Shown here in pieces: positions 1 through 7,793 of a DNA stretch of 64,000 bases. The notes under the pieces were generated by a model. It was not told the DNA's origin. It searched no databases and worked only from the letters and a program-made list of their open reading frames with translations. Source of the stretch: Pseudomonadales bacterium (lineage in GTDB: Bacteria; Pseudomonadota; Gammaproteobacteria; Pseudomonadales; Azotimanducaceae); assembly GCA_019090385.1 (NCBI GenBank), contig JAHRWB010000025.1:1-64000 (forward strand). Reading direction: 5' to 3'. Made by a program: the position numbers and the translations under genes. Numbering within the stretch: position 1 is the stretch's first letter; the number at the start of each line of letters is the position of its first letter.

Positions 1-251
1 CCTCAGCGGTTTTAGGTAAAGAGCCTTCAGCGGCTTTTAAATAAAGAGCCTTCAGCGGTTTTAGGTAAAGAGCCCTCAGCGACTTTTAAATAGAGAGCCC
101 TCAGCGGCTTTAAGTAAAGAGCCCTCAGCGGTTTTTAAATAAAGAGCCCTCAGCGGCTTTAAATAAAGAGCCCTCAGCGGTTTTAGGTAGAGAGCCCTCA
201 GCGGCTTTTAAATAAAGAGCCTTCAGCGGTTTTTAAATAAAGAGCCCTCAG
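1..251. repeat. 24/25-bp direct tandem repeat array, 10 copies plus partial
   Basis: Ten consecutive units of 24 or 25 bp fill positions 1-245 and a partial unit (CCTCAG) follows at 246-251. Each unit reads approximately CYTCAGCGGYTTT, then a variable AGGTA or AAATA core, then AAGAGC. The two core types are mixed along the array, and unit lengths run 24, 25, 24, 25, 24, 25, 24, 24, 25, 25. The array touches the window edge, so more copies may lie to the left. Every unit carries TAA or TAG triplets and the unit length is not a multiple of three, so it is not coding. It lies downstream of the leftward dienelactone hydrolase gene. Function is unknown. Confidence 0.95.
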
Positions 252-279
252 TCAGTGGCAAATTGGTAGTACCCGGTGA

Positions 280-1005
280 TTACAGATTACGCCGGAACAG
301 CGCAAACAAACGCTCCCAGTGTCGCTCTGCCGAAGGTTTATGGTAGATGCCATGGCGTTGGGGGAAAGCGAAACCGTGCTCTGCACCAGGATACCATTCT
401 ATTCTGTAGTTGATATCAGTTTGCCCCAGTAGTTCATCTAATGCTTTGATTTGCTCAGTGGGTGCGTAATGATCGATTTCTGCACAGGCGAAATACATTT
501 CACCTGTGATTTTGGTGGCATTTAAGTGCGGGGATTCATCGCGATCGGTGAGCAGACCGGCACCATAAATCGATGCTGACGCTGCTACCCTGTCAGCATG
601 TGCAGAGGCTGCAGCAAAGGCAAAGGGTCCACTCATGCAATAACCTACAACTCCTACCTTGCCAGATTTTGCTGCGGGCTGGGAATCTGCATATTCAAGC
701 ATCCCGGTAATGTCGTCCATAACCATTGGATTGCTCAGGGATGCAAGCAGTTCGAACATTCTTTTTGTGCCTGCTTCATCGCCAGTCAATTCAAATTCGC
801 GGGTTGTTCTATAATACAAGTTGGGCAGTACTACATAATAACCAACGGTAGCGATTCTTCGCGCCATATCGTGTAGCTCTTCGCGTTTCCCCGGCGCATC
901 CATTAGAAATAGAACAATGGGATGCGGGCCTTCTTCTTCCGGGTGCGTGATAAAGGTATTCATCTGGCCATCTTTGGTTTTAATATCGATATGATGTTCG
1001 ATCAT
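280..1005 (-). CDS. Dienelactone hydrolase family protein
   Basis: This 241-residue protein has the usual length of the dienelactone hydrolase family, cytoplasmic alpha/beta hydrolases with a cysteine nucleophile that open lactones or cleave esters. The nucleophile elbow GYCMSG places Cys123 in the catalytic position, with Asp178 (in AEIDHY) and His210 (in GAEHGF) completing the triad. The ATG start has a GGGGAG ribosome site. It is the last gene of a leftward run NUDIX, acyl-CoA dehydrogenase, acyl-CoA dehydrogenase, hydrolase, with 25 bp to the previous gene, so it probably serves the same catabolic route. The family call is firm; the substrate is not known. Confidence 0.9.
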   Translation of the reverse strand: MIEHHIDIKTKDGQMNTFITHPEEEGPHPIVLFLMDAPGKREELHDMARRIATVGYYVVLPNLYYRTTREFELTGDEAGTKRMFELLASLSNPMVMDDITGMLEYADSQPAAKSGKVGVVGYCMSGPFAFAAASAHADRVAASASIYGAGLLTDRDESPHLNATKITGEMYFACAEIDHYAPTEQIKALDELLGQTDINYRIEWYPGAEHGFAFPQRHGIYHKPSAERHWERLFALFRRNL

Positions 1006-1030
1006 TTCGTTAGCTCCCCATATTTGAAGG

Positions 1031-2110
1031 TTAGTCAGTTGCGGTCAAATGGACCCAGAGCTGATCGGCACCGATTTCAACCACGCGCCGACCGAGCATT
1101 TCGGCCCAGAAATCTCCGCTGCCGTACTCAGCACGCCAGGACCAGAGGCGGCGGGTGGAGAAATGCAATATATGTTCATAGGTAAAACCAAAAGCGCCAT
1201 GGGCCTGGTGAGCGATGCTGGATGCTTTTCCTGCTGCTTCGCTGGCCCGGGCTTTTGCAGCGGCAATGCGGAATAGACTATCTACTTCCTCCTTGCTGCT
1301 AAATGCCAAATCAATGGCAGCACAGGCTGCAGTGCTCGCAGCTCCGACAGCGGCAACTTCATCAGCGAGTTGAGCAAGGTTTTGTTGCACGGCCTGGAAT
1401 TTACCAATGGGCTTGCCAAACTGTGTTCGATCGTTGGCGTACAGCACAGATTCGCTGAGTGTCCTTTCCAGCGCGCCACCAATCTGAATCGATCGAAGCA
1501 GGGAGCCGTACACGCTTACCGCATTTTCTGGGAGGCCATTTGCAATTCCAGTCATGCTTACTAATGCATTGTCGAAAGTTAGAGTATCTCTTGGCTCTCG
1601 GGCCATATTCTGACTGTTTTCAACACCAAAATTGCCTTGTTTAACCAATCCTACCCGAAGTTTTCCTTCTGACATTCCAGTAACAACTATTTGCTCGACT
1701 TGTCCTCCCCAGGGCACGCGTTTGGCAACGCCGGAAACATGCCAGGTGTCAGATTCTTGATGGAATTGCAGCGCTTGAGATTCACTGCCCGAGGCTATGC
1801 TTAAGGGCCCCATCGGTGGTTGAATCCCGGCCTGGTCCAGGAGCCAGGTGGCAAGAATAGTTTCTGCCAACGGTATAGGGGCAGAGTAGTGCCCGGCACC
1901 ATGCATTACCACCATGGCATCGAGCCATGTGCATCCGACGCCGCCGTTGTCGCTGGAGACTAAGGGCATGGTCAGGCCGTTTTCTTCTACTGCCTGCCAA
2001 AGTTCTTTTGGCCAGATGCCTTGCTCTGCATCGACCAGCATTTCTGTAGTGACGATGTCGGCCAGTAGACGGTTTACCGTTTCTGCCAGCATTTTACGTA
2101 TATCACTCAT
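1031..2110 (-). CDS. Acyl-CoA dehydrogenase family protein (short form)
   Basis: This 359-residue flavoprotein family member is shorter than typical 380-400 residue acyl-CoA dehydrogenases. The conserved C-terminal helical-domain segment DRTQFGKPIGKFQAVQQNLA is clear. The C-terminus (RRLWSWRAEYGSGDFWAEML) does not carry the usual GGTSEIQ block. It follows a second acyl-CoA dehydrogenase gene (2195-3370) by 84 bp in the same direction. Adjacent unequal dehydrogenase genes of this kind form alpha2-beta2 heteromers in actinobacterial steroid catabolism (ChsE-type), and the same may hold here, but that is inference. The start has a CAGGA-type ribosome site. A small hairpin (CCCGA/TCGGG) sits in the upstream gap. 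Confidence 0.9.
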   Translation of the reverse strand: MSDIRKMLAETVNRLLADIVTTEMLVDAEQGIWPKELWQAVEENGLTMPLVSSDNGGVGCTWLDAMVVMHGAGHYSAPIPLAETILATWLLDQAGIQPPMGPLSIASGSESQALQFHQESDTWHVSGVAKRVPWGGQVEQIVVTGMSEGKLRVGLVKQGNFGVENSQNMAREPRDTLTFDNALVSMTGIANGLPENAVSVYGSLLRSIQIGGALERTLSESVLYANDRTQFGKPIGKFQAVQQNLAQLADEVAAVGAASTAACAAIDLAFSSKEEVDSLFRIAAAKARASEAAGKASSIAHQAHGAFGFTYEHILHFSTRRLWSWRAEYGSGDFWAEMLGRRVVEIGADQLWVHLTATD

Positions 2111-2194
2111 TTGATTTCCTGCTCCTGTTATCCCGATTGCTCGGGCAAATTCGTCCGCTCTGAAAATAGCGCTTGTTTGTTGGTGGTCAGGTGA

Positions 2195-3370
2195 TTATCT
2201 GAGTCCAAGTCCGCGTGCAATAATACCCCGCAAAATTTCCCGGGTGCCTCCTCGCAAAGAGTAAGAAACAGAATTTTGAATCAAAAAGCCGAGTACTTGC
2301 TCCAGGTCGCTGCCATCTCCCAGGGTAGGTTCAACAGAGAAGATCTGTTGGGCAATAGTGGGTATTTCTTGTTCAAAAATCGCACCTAGGTCCTTCACTA
2401 TTGAGCCTTCCAGGGCTGGATCTTCCCCGGCATTGAGTTTTCCAGCTACGGATACTGACATTTGCCTTAGGGTTACAAGGTGGGCTACCAGTCTACCGAT
2501 TGCTGTATATCCCTGGGGCGACGGGCTATCTTTGAGCGCCTTGATCATTTGTATAACCAACTGAATGCTGGACAGGTATCGCTCCGGACCACTGCGCTCA
2601 AAGGCCAGTTCTGCCATTACCTGAGACCAGCCATTGTGTTCCGAGCCAACCAATGCGGTGTCCGGTAAAAAAGCATCTTCAAAGGTTACTTCATTAAAAT
2701 GCTTCTCTCCTAACATACTGCTGATAGGGCGAACGAAGATGCCATTTTTTTCTTTCAAGTCGTTGCCGTTAGAATCTCGTAAGTCGACAACAAATTGACT
2801 GAGTCCATCATGACGATTTTGTTCGTTAGTTCGGGTGCGAAACAGGGCTATCATGGTATGCGCTTTATCGGCGTTGCTGGTCCATATTTTTCTGCCGTTG
2901 ATAAGGTAGCCACCGTCTACTTTTGTTGCCTTGGTTCGCACCGAGGCCAAATCGGATCCACTGTCGGGTTCACTCATGCCGATGCAATAAAACATTTCAC
3001 CACGGGTAACCGGAGGTAAATACTTTTGGCGTTGTTCTTCAGTACCGAAATTCAGCAGCAGGGGGCCACTTTGCCTGTCCGCAATCCAGTGCGCGCCCAC
3101 TGGTGCACCTGCTACCAGCATTTCTTCAAGCATCACATAACGCTCAAAGGACGTGCGTTCCTGGCCACCATATTTTTTTGGCCAGACCATGCCAATCCAA
3201 CCTTGAGCGCCCATTTTACGGCTGAATTCCGGATCGGCACCGCTCCAGCTTTGTGCGCGGTCTAATGGCTTGCGGCTGGCATTGTGCTCTTTCAGAAATT
3301 CCCGTGCTTCTTCGCGCAAGGTAGCGGCTGCGGGAGGCATTTCTACCGGATCGAAACTAAATGTCTGCAT
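2195..3370 (-). CDS. Acyl-CoA dehydrogenase
   Basis: This 391-residue protein covers the full acyl-CoA dehydrogenase fold. The FAD and substrate loop is seen in CIGMSEPDSGSDLASVRTKA and WTSNADKAHTMIALFRT, and the C-terminus LRGGTREILRGIIARGLGL matches the dehydrogenase C-terminal block, with Gly/Arg where MCAD-like enzymes carry the catalytic Glu of YEGT. It introduces an alpha-beta double bond into an acyl-CoA and passes electrons to ETF. An AGAGGAAG ribosome site precedes the ATG. It sits between a NUDIX gene and the short dehydrogenase gene and is probably co-transcribed and perhaps co-assembled with the latter. Confidence 0.93.
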   Translation of the reverse strand: MQTFSFDPVEMPPAAATLREEAREFLKEHNASRKPLDRAQSWSGADPEFSRKMGAQGWIGMVWPKKYGGQERTSFERYVMLEEMLVAGAPVGAHWIADRQSGPLLLNFGTEEQRQKYLPPVTRGEMFYCIGMSEPDSGSDLASVRTKATKVDGGYLINGRKIWTSNADKAHTMIALFRTRTNEQNRHDGLSQFVVDLRDSNGNDLKEKNGIFVRPISSMLGEKHFNEVTFEDAFLPDTALVGSEHNGWSQVMAELAFERSGPERYLSSIQLVIQMIKALKDSPSPQGYTAIGRLVAHLVTLRQMSVSVAGKLNAGEDPALEGSIVKDLGAIFEQEIPTIAQQIFSVEPTLGDGSDLEQVLGFLIQNSVSYSLRGGTREILRGIIARGLGLR

Positions 3371-3399
3371 TTACACTTCCTCTTTCTTGTTCCGGAAAT

Positions 3400-4149
3400 T
3401 TAATATTTTTCAATGGTATTCTCGAATACAAAGCCATCTTTCAGCATAATCAGTCTGTGACGGTCTCCTTCCATATCTGCATCTGCACTCTCGTAACCCG
3501 CATCTCCCTGCCACATTGCCACCCGAGCACCGTCTGCCCGTTTAGCCGGTGTGGTGACATAGATCTTTTCGGGGTTGGTTTTGAAGTGATCAATAATTGA
3601 GCTGGAGGGGGCATACCGGGATAGGTGATACAAGGTAATCCATGTTGGCGGAGCCAGGTCAATGTCGCCCGCTGCATGTTGTGCCAATGCTGCTTCGGGA
3701 CTAATCCACTTGTGATCTGTTATTTCTCCGCCGTCGATGTTGATGACATGATCCTGTTTGACATGGGCTGCAAAAAACCAGGTCGAAAACCTTCTGGCGG
3801 TGGTATGTGGGGGTGTCCAGTGGGCAAACCAGACAAATTCTTCAGAGCTGAGATCAATTCCTGCTTCTTCATGGGATTCCCGAACTGCTGCATTGCGGGC
3901 AGTGGCGAGCGTATCGCCATTTTCAGACTGGTCAGCGTCATCAATACGTCCGCCGGGAAACACCCACATGCCGCCAAAGGCAATTTTTGAGTTTTTACGC
4001 AACATCAATACTTCTACATTGCTGCTGTCATCGTCTTTGAGTAGAACCACCGTTGCCGCAGGTATTGGGGGATCTTGCTCCTGCTTTTTTTTGCTGAAAT
4101 CACCGTAAATGTCATTTCGATGTTTATTCTCGGTTTTAGAGTCTGTCAA
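3400..4149 (-). CDS. NUDIX hydrolase, NUDT19/CoA-pyrophosphatase-like
   Basis: The protein begins with the fold-typical PAATVVLL strand, followed by LMLRKNSKIAFGGMWVFPGG and the NUDIX box with core REsHEEAG. The FPGGRIDDAD spacing and long insert before the box resemble NUDT7/NUDT19-type acyl-CoA diphosphatases, which hydrolyse CoA esters to phosphopantetheine and 3',5'-ADP. That fits its place at the head of an acyl-CoA dehydrogenase operon. No ATG is available. I chose the TTG at 4149 because AAAGGGG lies 9 nt upstream, rather than the TTG at 4170, which has no ribosome site. A paralogue occurs at 44014-44775. The NUDIX family is certain; CoA specificity is inferred. Confidence 0.85.
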   Translation of the reverse strand: MTDSKTENKHRNDIYGDFSKKKQEQDPPIPAATVVLLKDDDSSNVEVLMLRKNSKIAFGGMWVFPGGRIDDADQSENGDTLATARNAAVRESHEEAGIDLSSEEFVWFAHWTPPHTTARRFSTWFFAAHVKQDHVINIDGGEITDHKWISPEAALAQHAAGDIDLAPPTWITLYHLSRYAPSSSIIDHFKTNPEKIYVTTPAKRADGARVAMWQGDAGYESADADMEGDRHRLIMLKDGFVFENTIEKY

Positions 4150-4499
4150 AATAGTGGTCCCCTTTGGCAAATTGGCAATTTTTCAGCATAATTCTTCCAT
4201 TGTGATTTATTTCCATCACAAGAAAGCAGGCAGCGGCGAATTTAATTTCTGAACCTGGAAAAAGCAGGATTGGCCGCCGTGACCAAGGTCGATCGATTTT
4301 GCTACTGCGTATCCATCTTAAACCGAAAACGCTTGATGCTTCAACGCAGCTCAGCTTTGCCTTTGTTCAATGTCTTAATTGGCTGCTTAAAACGCAATCT
4401 GTAGCGGTCCATTATTGACTGAGCTGGGGATAGGCGGTTTACTCCAAAGAGCTTGGGGCTTGAGCTGCGTGAAAGCGTGGGAAACTACTGGAGAAAAGC
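4150..4499. other. Divergent intergenic region
   Basis: This 350-bp gap separates the leftward NUDIX operon from the rightward hydrolase/CoA-transferase pair and must carry both promoters. No open frame resembling a protein was recognised. The only clear structure is the inverted repeat at 4201-4220, annotated separately. No convincing sigma70 boxes could be fixed by eye. Confidence 0.6.
4201..4220. promoter_or_regulatory. Perfect 6-8-6 inverted repeat, candidate operator
   Basis: TGTGAT and ATCACA flank an 8-bp spacer, giving a perfect 20-bp dyad about 50 bp upstream of the preferred NUDIX start. The half-sites resemble CRP half-sites, but CRP sites have TGTGA and TCACA six bases apart and here they are ten apart, so CRP binding is unlikely. 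A catabolic repressor site is possible. Confidence 0.35.
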
Positions 4500-5336
4500 A
4501 TGGGGCAAAATGAATGGCTGGAATGCGGTGATGCGAGGATACACTATCAAACTGCGGGAACAGTGGGGCAACCCATTGTATTTGTGCATGGTTTGACCTG
4601 TAGTCTGGCTGATTGGCATTTTCAAGTAGAGCATTTCAGTGACAAGCATCGTATTGCCAGCATCGATTTGCGCGGGCATGGTGAATCAAGGGGTGGAGAA
4701 GAATCCATTGGTATTGAGACCTTTGCTTCGGATGTCGTTGCTTTGCTTGAACAGCTAAATTTCGAAAACGTGATTCTGGTGGGTCACAGCATGGGTTGTC
4801 GGGTGGTAATGGCTGCCTGTTATATGCAGTCGTCACGGATTTCTGGTTTGGTGCTGATAGATGGTAGTCGCCTTGGAGAAGGGAGTGCAGATGAAATAGA
4901 AGCCAGTGCTCGGGCGCATGTGGCCAGTACCGGTTATAAGACATTTCATCACGGGATGTTTGAAACCATGTTTACGCCTGACAGCAATCCAGAAATGCGT
5001 GATTCAGTTATGGCGCGCTGTGCATCTGTTCCAGAAACTGTAGGCGTGGCTGCTTATATCGGATCGATCCGGTGGGACGCTCTCATGTTGATGACGGTTT
5101 TGCCCAATCTTGCTGTGCCGATACTGATTTTGCAGAGTACTTATGTAAATGACCAACGTGTTCGTGTATCACTAAAAGTAGGTGAGGTCTCGCCATGGAT
5201 GAGTTATGTGCTTGCCGAAGCCCGGGATGCGCAAGTTGAAGTCATTCCTGATGTGGGGCATTTTACCATGTTAGAGCGACCCAATCAGGTCAATGAAATG
5301 ATAAAAGAGTTTATTACCCAGAGGTTTGATGCATGA
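4500..5336 (+). CDS. Alpha/beta hydrolase
   Basis: This 278-residue protein is a soluble serine hydrolase of the alpha/beta fold. The oxyanion strand FVHGLTCSLADWH, the segment DLRGHGES and the nucleophile elbow VGHSMGC (Ser97) are present, as is a C-terminal DVGHFTMLERP carrying the catalytic His. Proteins like this hydrolyse esters, enol lactones or carbon-carbon bonds in ring-fission products. The ATG follows GGAG. Its stop overlaps the start of the next gene by 4 bp (ATGA), so it is translationally coupled to the CoA-transferase-like gene and probably acts on the same substrate line. The exact reaction cannot be read. Confidence 0.88.
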   Translation: MGQNEWLECGDARIHYQTAGTVGQPIVFVHGLTCSLADWHFQVEHFSDKHRIASIDLRGHGESRGGEESIGIETFASDVVALLEQLNFENVILVGHSMGCRVVMAACYMQSSRISGLVLIDGSRLGEGSADEIEASARAHVASTGYKTFHHGMFETMFTPDSNPEMRDSVMARCASVPETVGVAAYIGSIRWDALMLMTVLPNLAVPILILQSTYVNDQRVRVSLKVGEVSPWMSYVLAEARDAQVEVIPDVGHFTMLERPNQVNEMIKEFITQRFDA

Positions 5337-6523
5337 GTTATATGTTAGAGGGCTTAAAAGTTATTGACGCAGCATCCTATTTGGCCGCGCCAGGAGCGGC
5401 CACAATAATGGCGGACTACGGTGCCGATGTGATTAAAGTGGAAGCGCCCCAGGGTGATGCCTATAGACGCCTTCATGGTCGATATCATCATGATTTTAAC
5501 TGGTCGCTCACCTCGCGGAATAAACGGGATATTGGCCTGGATCTAAACGAGGAATCAGGCATCAGCGTTTTGCATCGCTTGATAGACACAGCGGATGTGC
5601 TATTGATTAATTTTCGAGAAGATCAGGTTAAGAAATATAAGCTTGAATTTGAGGCGCTGAAAAAACGCAATCCTCGACTGATTTACGCCCAGTTTACCGG
5701 GTTTGGAACGGTGGGCCCTGAAAAGAGCAGGCCCGGGTATGACGTCACCGGCTGGTGGGCCAGGACAGGCATTATGGATCTGGGTAAGGGTTTTGGCGAG
5801 GCGCCGACTTATCCAGTAGGGGGCGTGGGTGACCATGCTTCGGCAATGACATTATTTGGTGCTGTCATGCTGGCCTTGTACAGCCGGGAGAAAACCGGGC
5901 AGGGCAAATATGTTTCCACTTCATTGGTAGCCAATGGATGTTGGGCCAACGGCATGCATTTGCAAGGTGCGATAGCAGGCTATGATCTTGGCGAAATACT
6001 GGACGAAAAAGGCTACCGAAACCCTTTTGTTGCAGTCTATAAAACCAGAGATGAGAGATTTGTCGTTATAGTGCTAAATAATCCGGAAAAGGAGTGGCCG
6101 CGGATAGCAAGTAGTCTGGGCCATACAGAGTGGGTAGCGGACGCCCGGTTCGGTGATATCAAGGCCATAATGAAGCAAAGGGATATGGTTAAAAAAATGT
6201 TTAGCGACGCATTCGCCATGCTGGATTTGTCAGATGTTTGCGCTGCTCTGGAAAAGGAAAAACTAACCTATGCCGCCGTTGAGCGAATATCGGATGTGGT
6301 GAAGGATGCGCATTTAATCGAGAACGAAATTATTGTTCAAACCCAATCGGATAACCCTGATTATCAATGGGCAGTTGCGAATCCGATTAAAATTCATGGT
6401 GAGGCACAGAAGCCAGCCGGGGATGCGCCAGCAATTGGGGAGCATACCCGTGAAATACTTCTGCAAGCGGGTTTTCCAGAAAATGAGATTGAACTTTTGT
6501 TGAAAAGCGGTGTGGTGGTTTAA
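5333..6523 (+). CDS. CaiB/BaiF family III CoA-transferase homologue lacking the usual aspartate
   Basis: At 396 residues the protein has the family III CoA-transferase layout: N-terminal GADVIKVEAPQGDAYR, the middle RPGYDVTGWWARTG and the segment REKTGQGKYVSTSL. In family members, including the two others in this window, the last segment is followed by the catalytic Asp (SMLDT, SLLDT). Here the sequence runs SLVANGCW, with Ala200 at that position. Either it belongs to a subgroup with a different mechanism or it is a non-catalytic partner. It is coupled to the upstream hydrolase by a 4-bp overlap and has an AGAGG ribosome site. Family membership is firm and activity is open. Confidence 0.88.
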   Translation: MSYMLEGLKVIDAASYLAAPGAATIMADYGADVIKVEAPQGDAYRRLHGRYHHDFNWSLTSRNKRDIGLDLNEESGISVLHRLIDTADVLLINFREDQVKKYKLEFEALKKRNPRLIYAQFTGFGTVGPEKSRPGYDVTGWWARTGIMDLGKGFGEAPTYPVGGVGDHASAMTLFGAVMLALYSREKTGQGKYVSTSLVANGCWANGMHLQGAIAGYDLGEILDEKGYRNPFVAVYKTRDERFVVIVLNNPEKEWPRIASSLGHTEWVADARFGDIKAIMKQRDMVKKMFSDAFAMLDLSDVCAALEKEKLTYAAVERISDVVKDAHLIENEIIVQTQSDNPDYQWAVANPIKIHGEAQKPAGDAPAIGEHTREILLQAGFPENEIELLLKSGVVV

Positions 6524-6571
6524 AGTGTAGTAGCTCATATTCGACAGTTACCCGTTTTTGGCAGGGCATTA

Positions 6572-6619
6572 GAGGGACAGTGTACTTATTTCCAGCTCTA
6601 TATAGGTAAACTGTCCCTC
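6572..6619. repeat. 48-bp imperfect palindrome, REP/RAYT-type element or terminator
   Basis: GAGGGACAGT at 6572-6581 is exactly complementary to ACTGTCCCTC at 6610-6619, and the arms continue with partial pairing (TTAC/GTAC, TATT/TATA) into the centre. Sequences of the form GGGACAG...CTGTCCC are, from memory, typical of palindromic elements mobilised by IS200-like REP-associated transposases in gammaproteobacteria. No transposase gene is nearby. It lies in the gap between the convergent genes ending at 6523 and 6632 and may also end transcription from both sides. Confidence 0.6.
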
Positions 6620-6631
6620 AATTAAGATCAA

Positions 6632-7660
6632 TTAAGTTGTTTGTATAGTGTATCCATTCATGGTGACCACGACCTTGCTTACCACTTTTCGCTCTTCCAA
6701 CATTTTCATGGCGTCAACCGCCCGTTCGAGGGGGAATCCAGCGCAGACATAGGGATCAATTGCGCCATCTTTTAACAGTTGGTATATCGCATTTCTGCTG
6801 TATTTGCCTATTTCCGGATTGCGTCTACCAATTTCTCCGGCTCGTACGCCCAATATGGCGATATTTTTTATCAGGATAAGATTTGCGGGTGCATTTGGCC
6901 ATACGCCGCTGGTGAATCCAATGACCAATAGTCTGCCGTTAAAATTGATACAGCGCATGGACTCATCAAATACACTGCCACCTACGGGATCGTAAATAAC
7001 ATCAGCCCCTTTGCCACCGGTCAACGCTTTAACTTCTTCACGGAAGCCTCCCATTGAACCGTCTTCCATGGTGTAGTTGATCACATGGTCTGCACCTTTA
7101 GATTTCACTACTGCCAGTTTTTCGTCCGTACCCCCAGTGGCGATGACTTTCGCACCCATTTGTTTGCCAAGGTCGACTGCGGCCATCCCCACGCCACCGG
7201 TAGCGCCGTGTACCAGCAGGGTTTCTCCAGCGTGTAATTTCGCACGTACATCAAGTGCGACAAAGGCGGTGAGGTAGGCTACCGCATAAGAGGCAGCCTT
7301 TTCATAGGCGATATCGCCGGGAATCATGCTGACAGAGTTTACCGGGACATTAATCGCTTCTGCGAATCCGCCATAGCGAAGATTGGCAATAACACGATCA
7401 CCGATCTTGAATTCAGTCACGTTTTTTCCAAGCGCTACGACATCCCCGGCCAGTTCGCCACCAGGGGCAAAGGGTAGCGGTGGCTTGAATTGATACTTAC
7501 CTTGAATCATCAACAGGTCAGGAAAGTTAACCGCACAGGCCTTAATGCGGATTTGTACTTCATTAGCAGCCGGTGCTGTAAGCTCAACGTGCTCCAGCTG
7601 TATGCTGGAAATATCCTCACTGATGGCGTGGCAAAGTGTTGTTTTTATTTTCATGGCCAT
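6632..7660 (-). CDS. Zinc-independent NADPH:quinone oxidoreductase (MDR family)
   Basis: This 342-residue protein belongs to the quinone-reductase branch of the medium-chain dehydrogenase/reductase superfamily. It has no zinc-ligand cluster. The cofactor-binding loop GATGGVGMAAVDL and the following GGTDEKLAVVKSKGADHVIN fit an NADPH-dependent enzyme. Relatives reduce quinones or act as enoyl reductases. The start at 7660 (MAMKIK) or the second Met at 7654 are equally possible, as no clear ribosome site is seen. It stands alone between a palindromic element and the nitrate locus. Its substrate is unknown. Confidence 0.88.
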   Translation of the reverse strand: MAMKIKTTLCHAISEDISSIQLEHVELTAPAANEVQIRIKACAVNFPDLLMIQGKYQFKPPLPFAPGGELAGDVVALGKNVTEFKIGDRVIANLRYGGFAEAINVPVNSVSMIPGDIAYEKAASYAVAYLTAFVALDVRAKLHAGETLLVHGATGGVGMAAVDLGKQMGAKVIATGGTDEKLAVVKSKGADHVINYTMEDGSMGGFREEVKALTGGKGADVIYDPVGGSVFDESMRCINFNGRLLVIGFTSGVWPNAPANLILIKNIAILGVRAGEIGRRNPEIGKYSRNAIYQLLKDGAIDPYVCAGFPLERAVDAMKMLEERKVVSKVVVTMNGYTIQTT

Positions 7661-7793
7661 TTTTTTCTGATGTCGAATAGTTAGAGTACATTAATACCCA
7701 ATTCGAGTAACAGACATTAATTAGGCGCTTGAATGGTCCGAAGTCCAGTGTCCTGACATTATAAAAATTGTCTTGGCTGGTTGATTGCGGGTT

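Noticed and set aside
1-251. CRISPR array
   Set aside because: Units are contiguous with no unique spacers; this is a simple tandem repeat.
4201-4220. CRP site
   Set aside because: TGTGA and TCACA are 10 bases apart instead of 6, so it is kept only as an unassigned inverted repeat.
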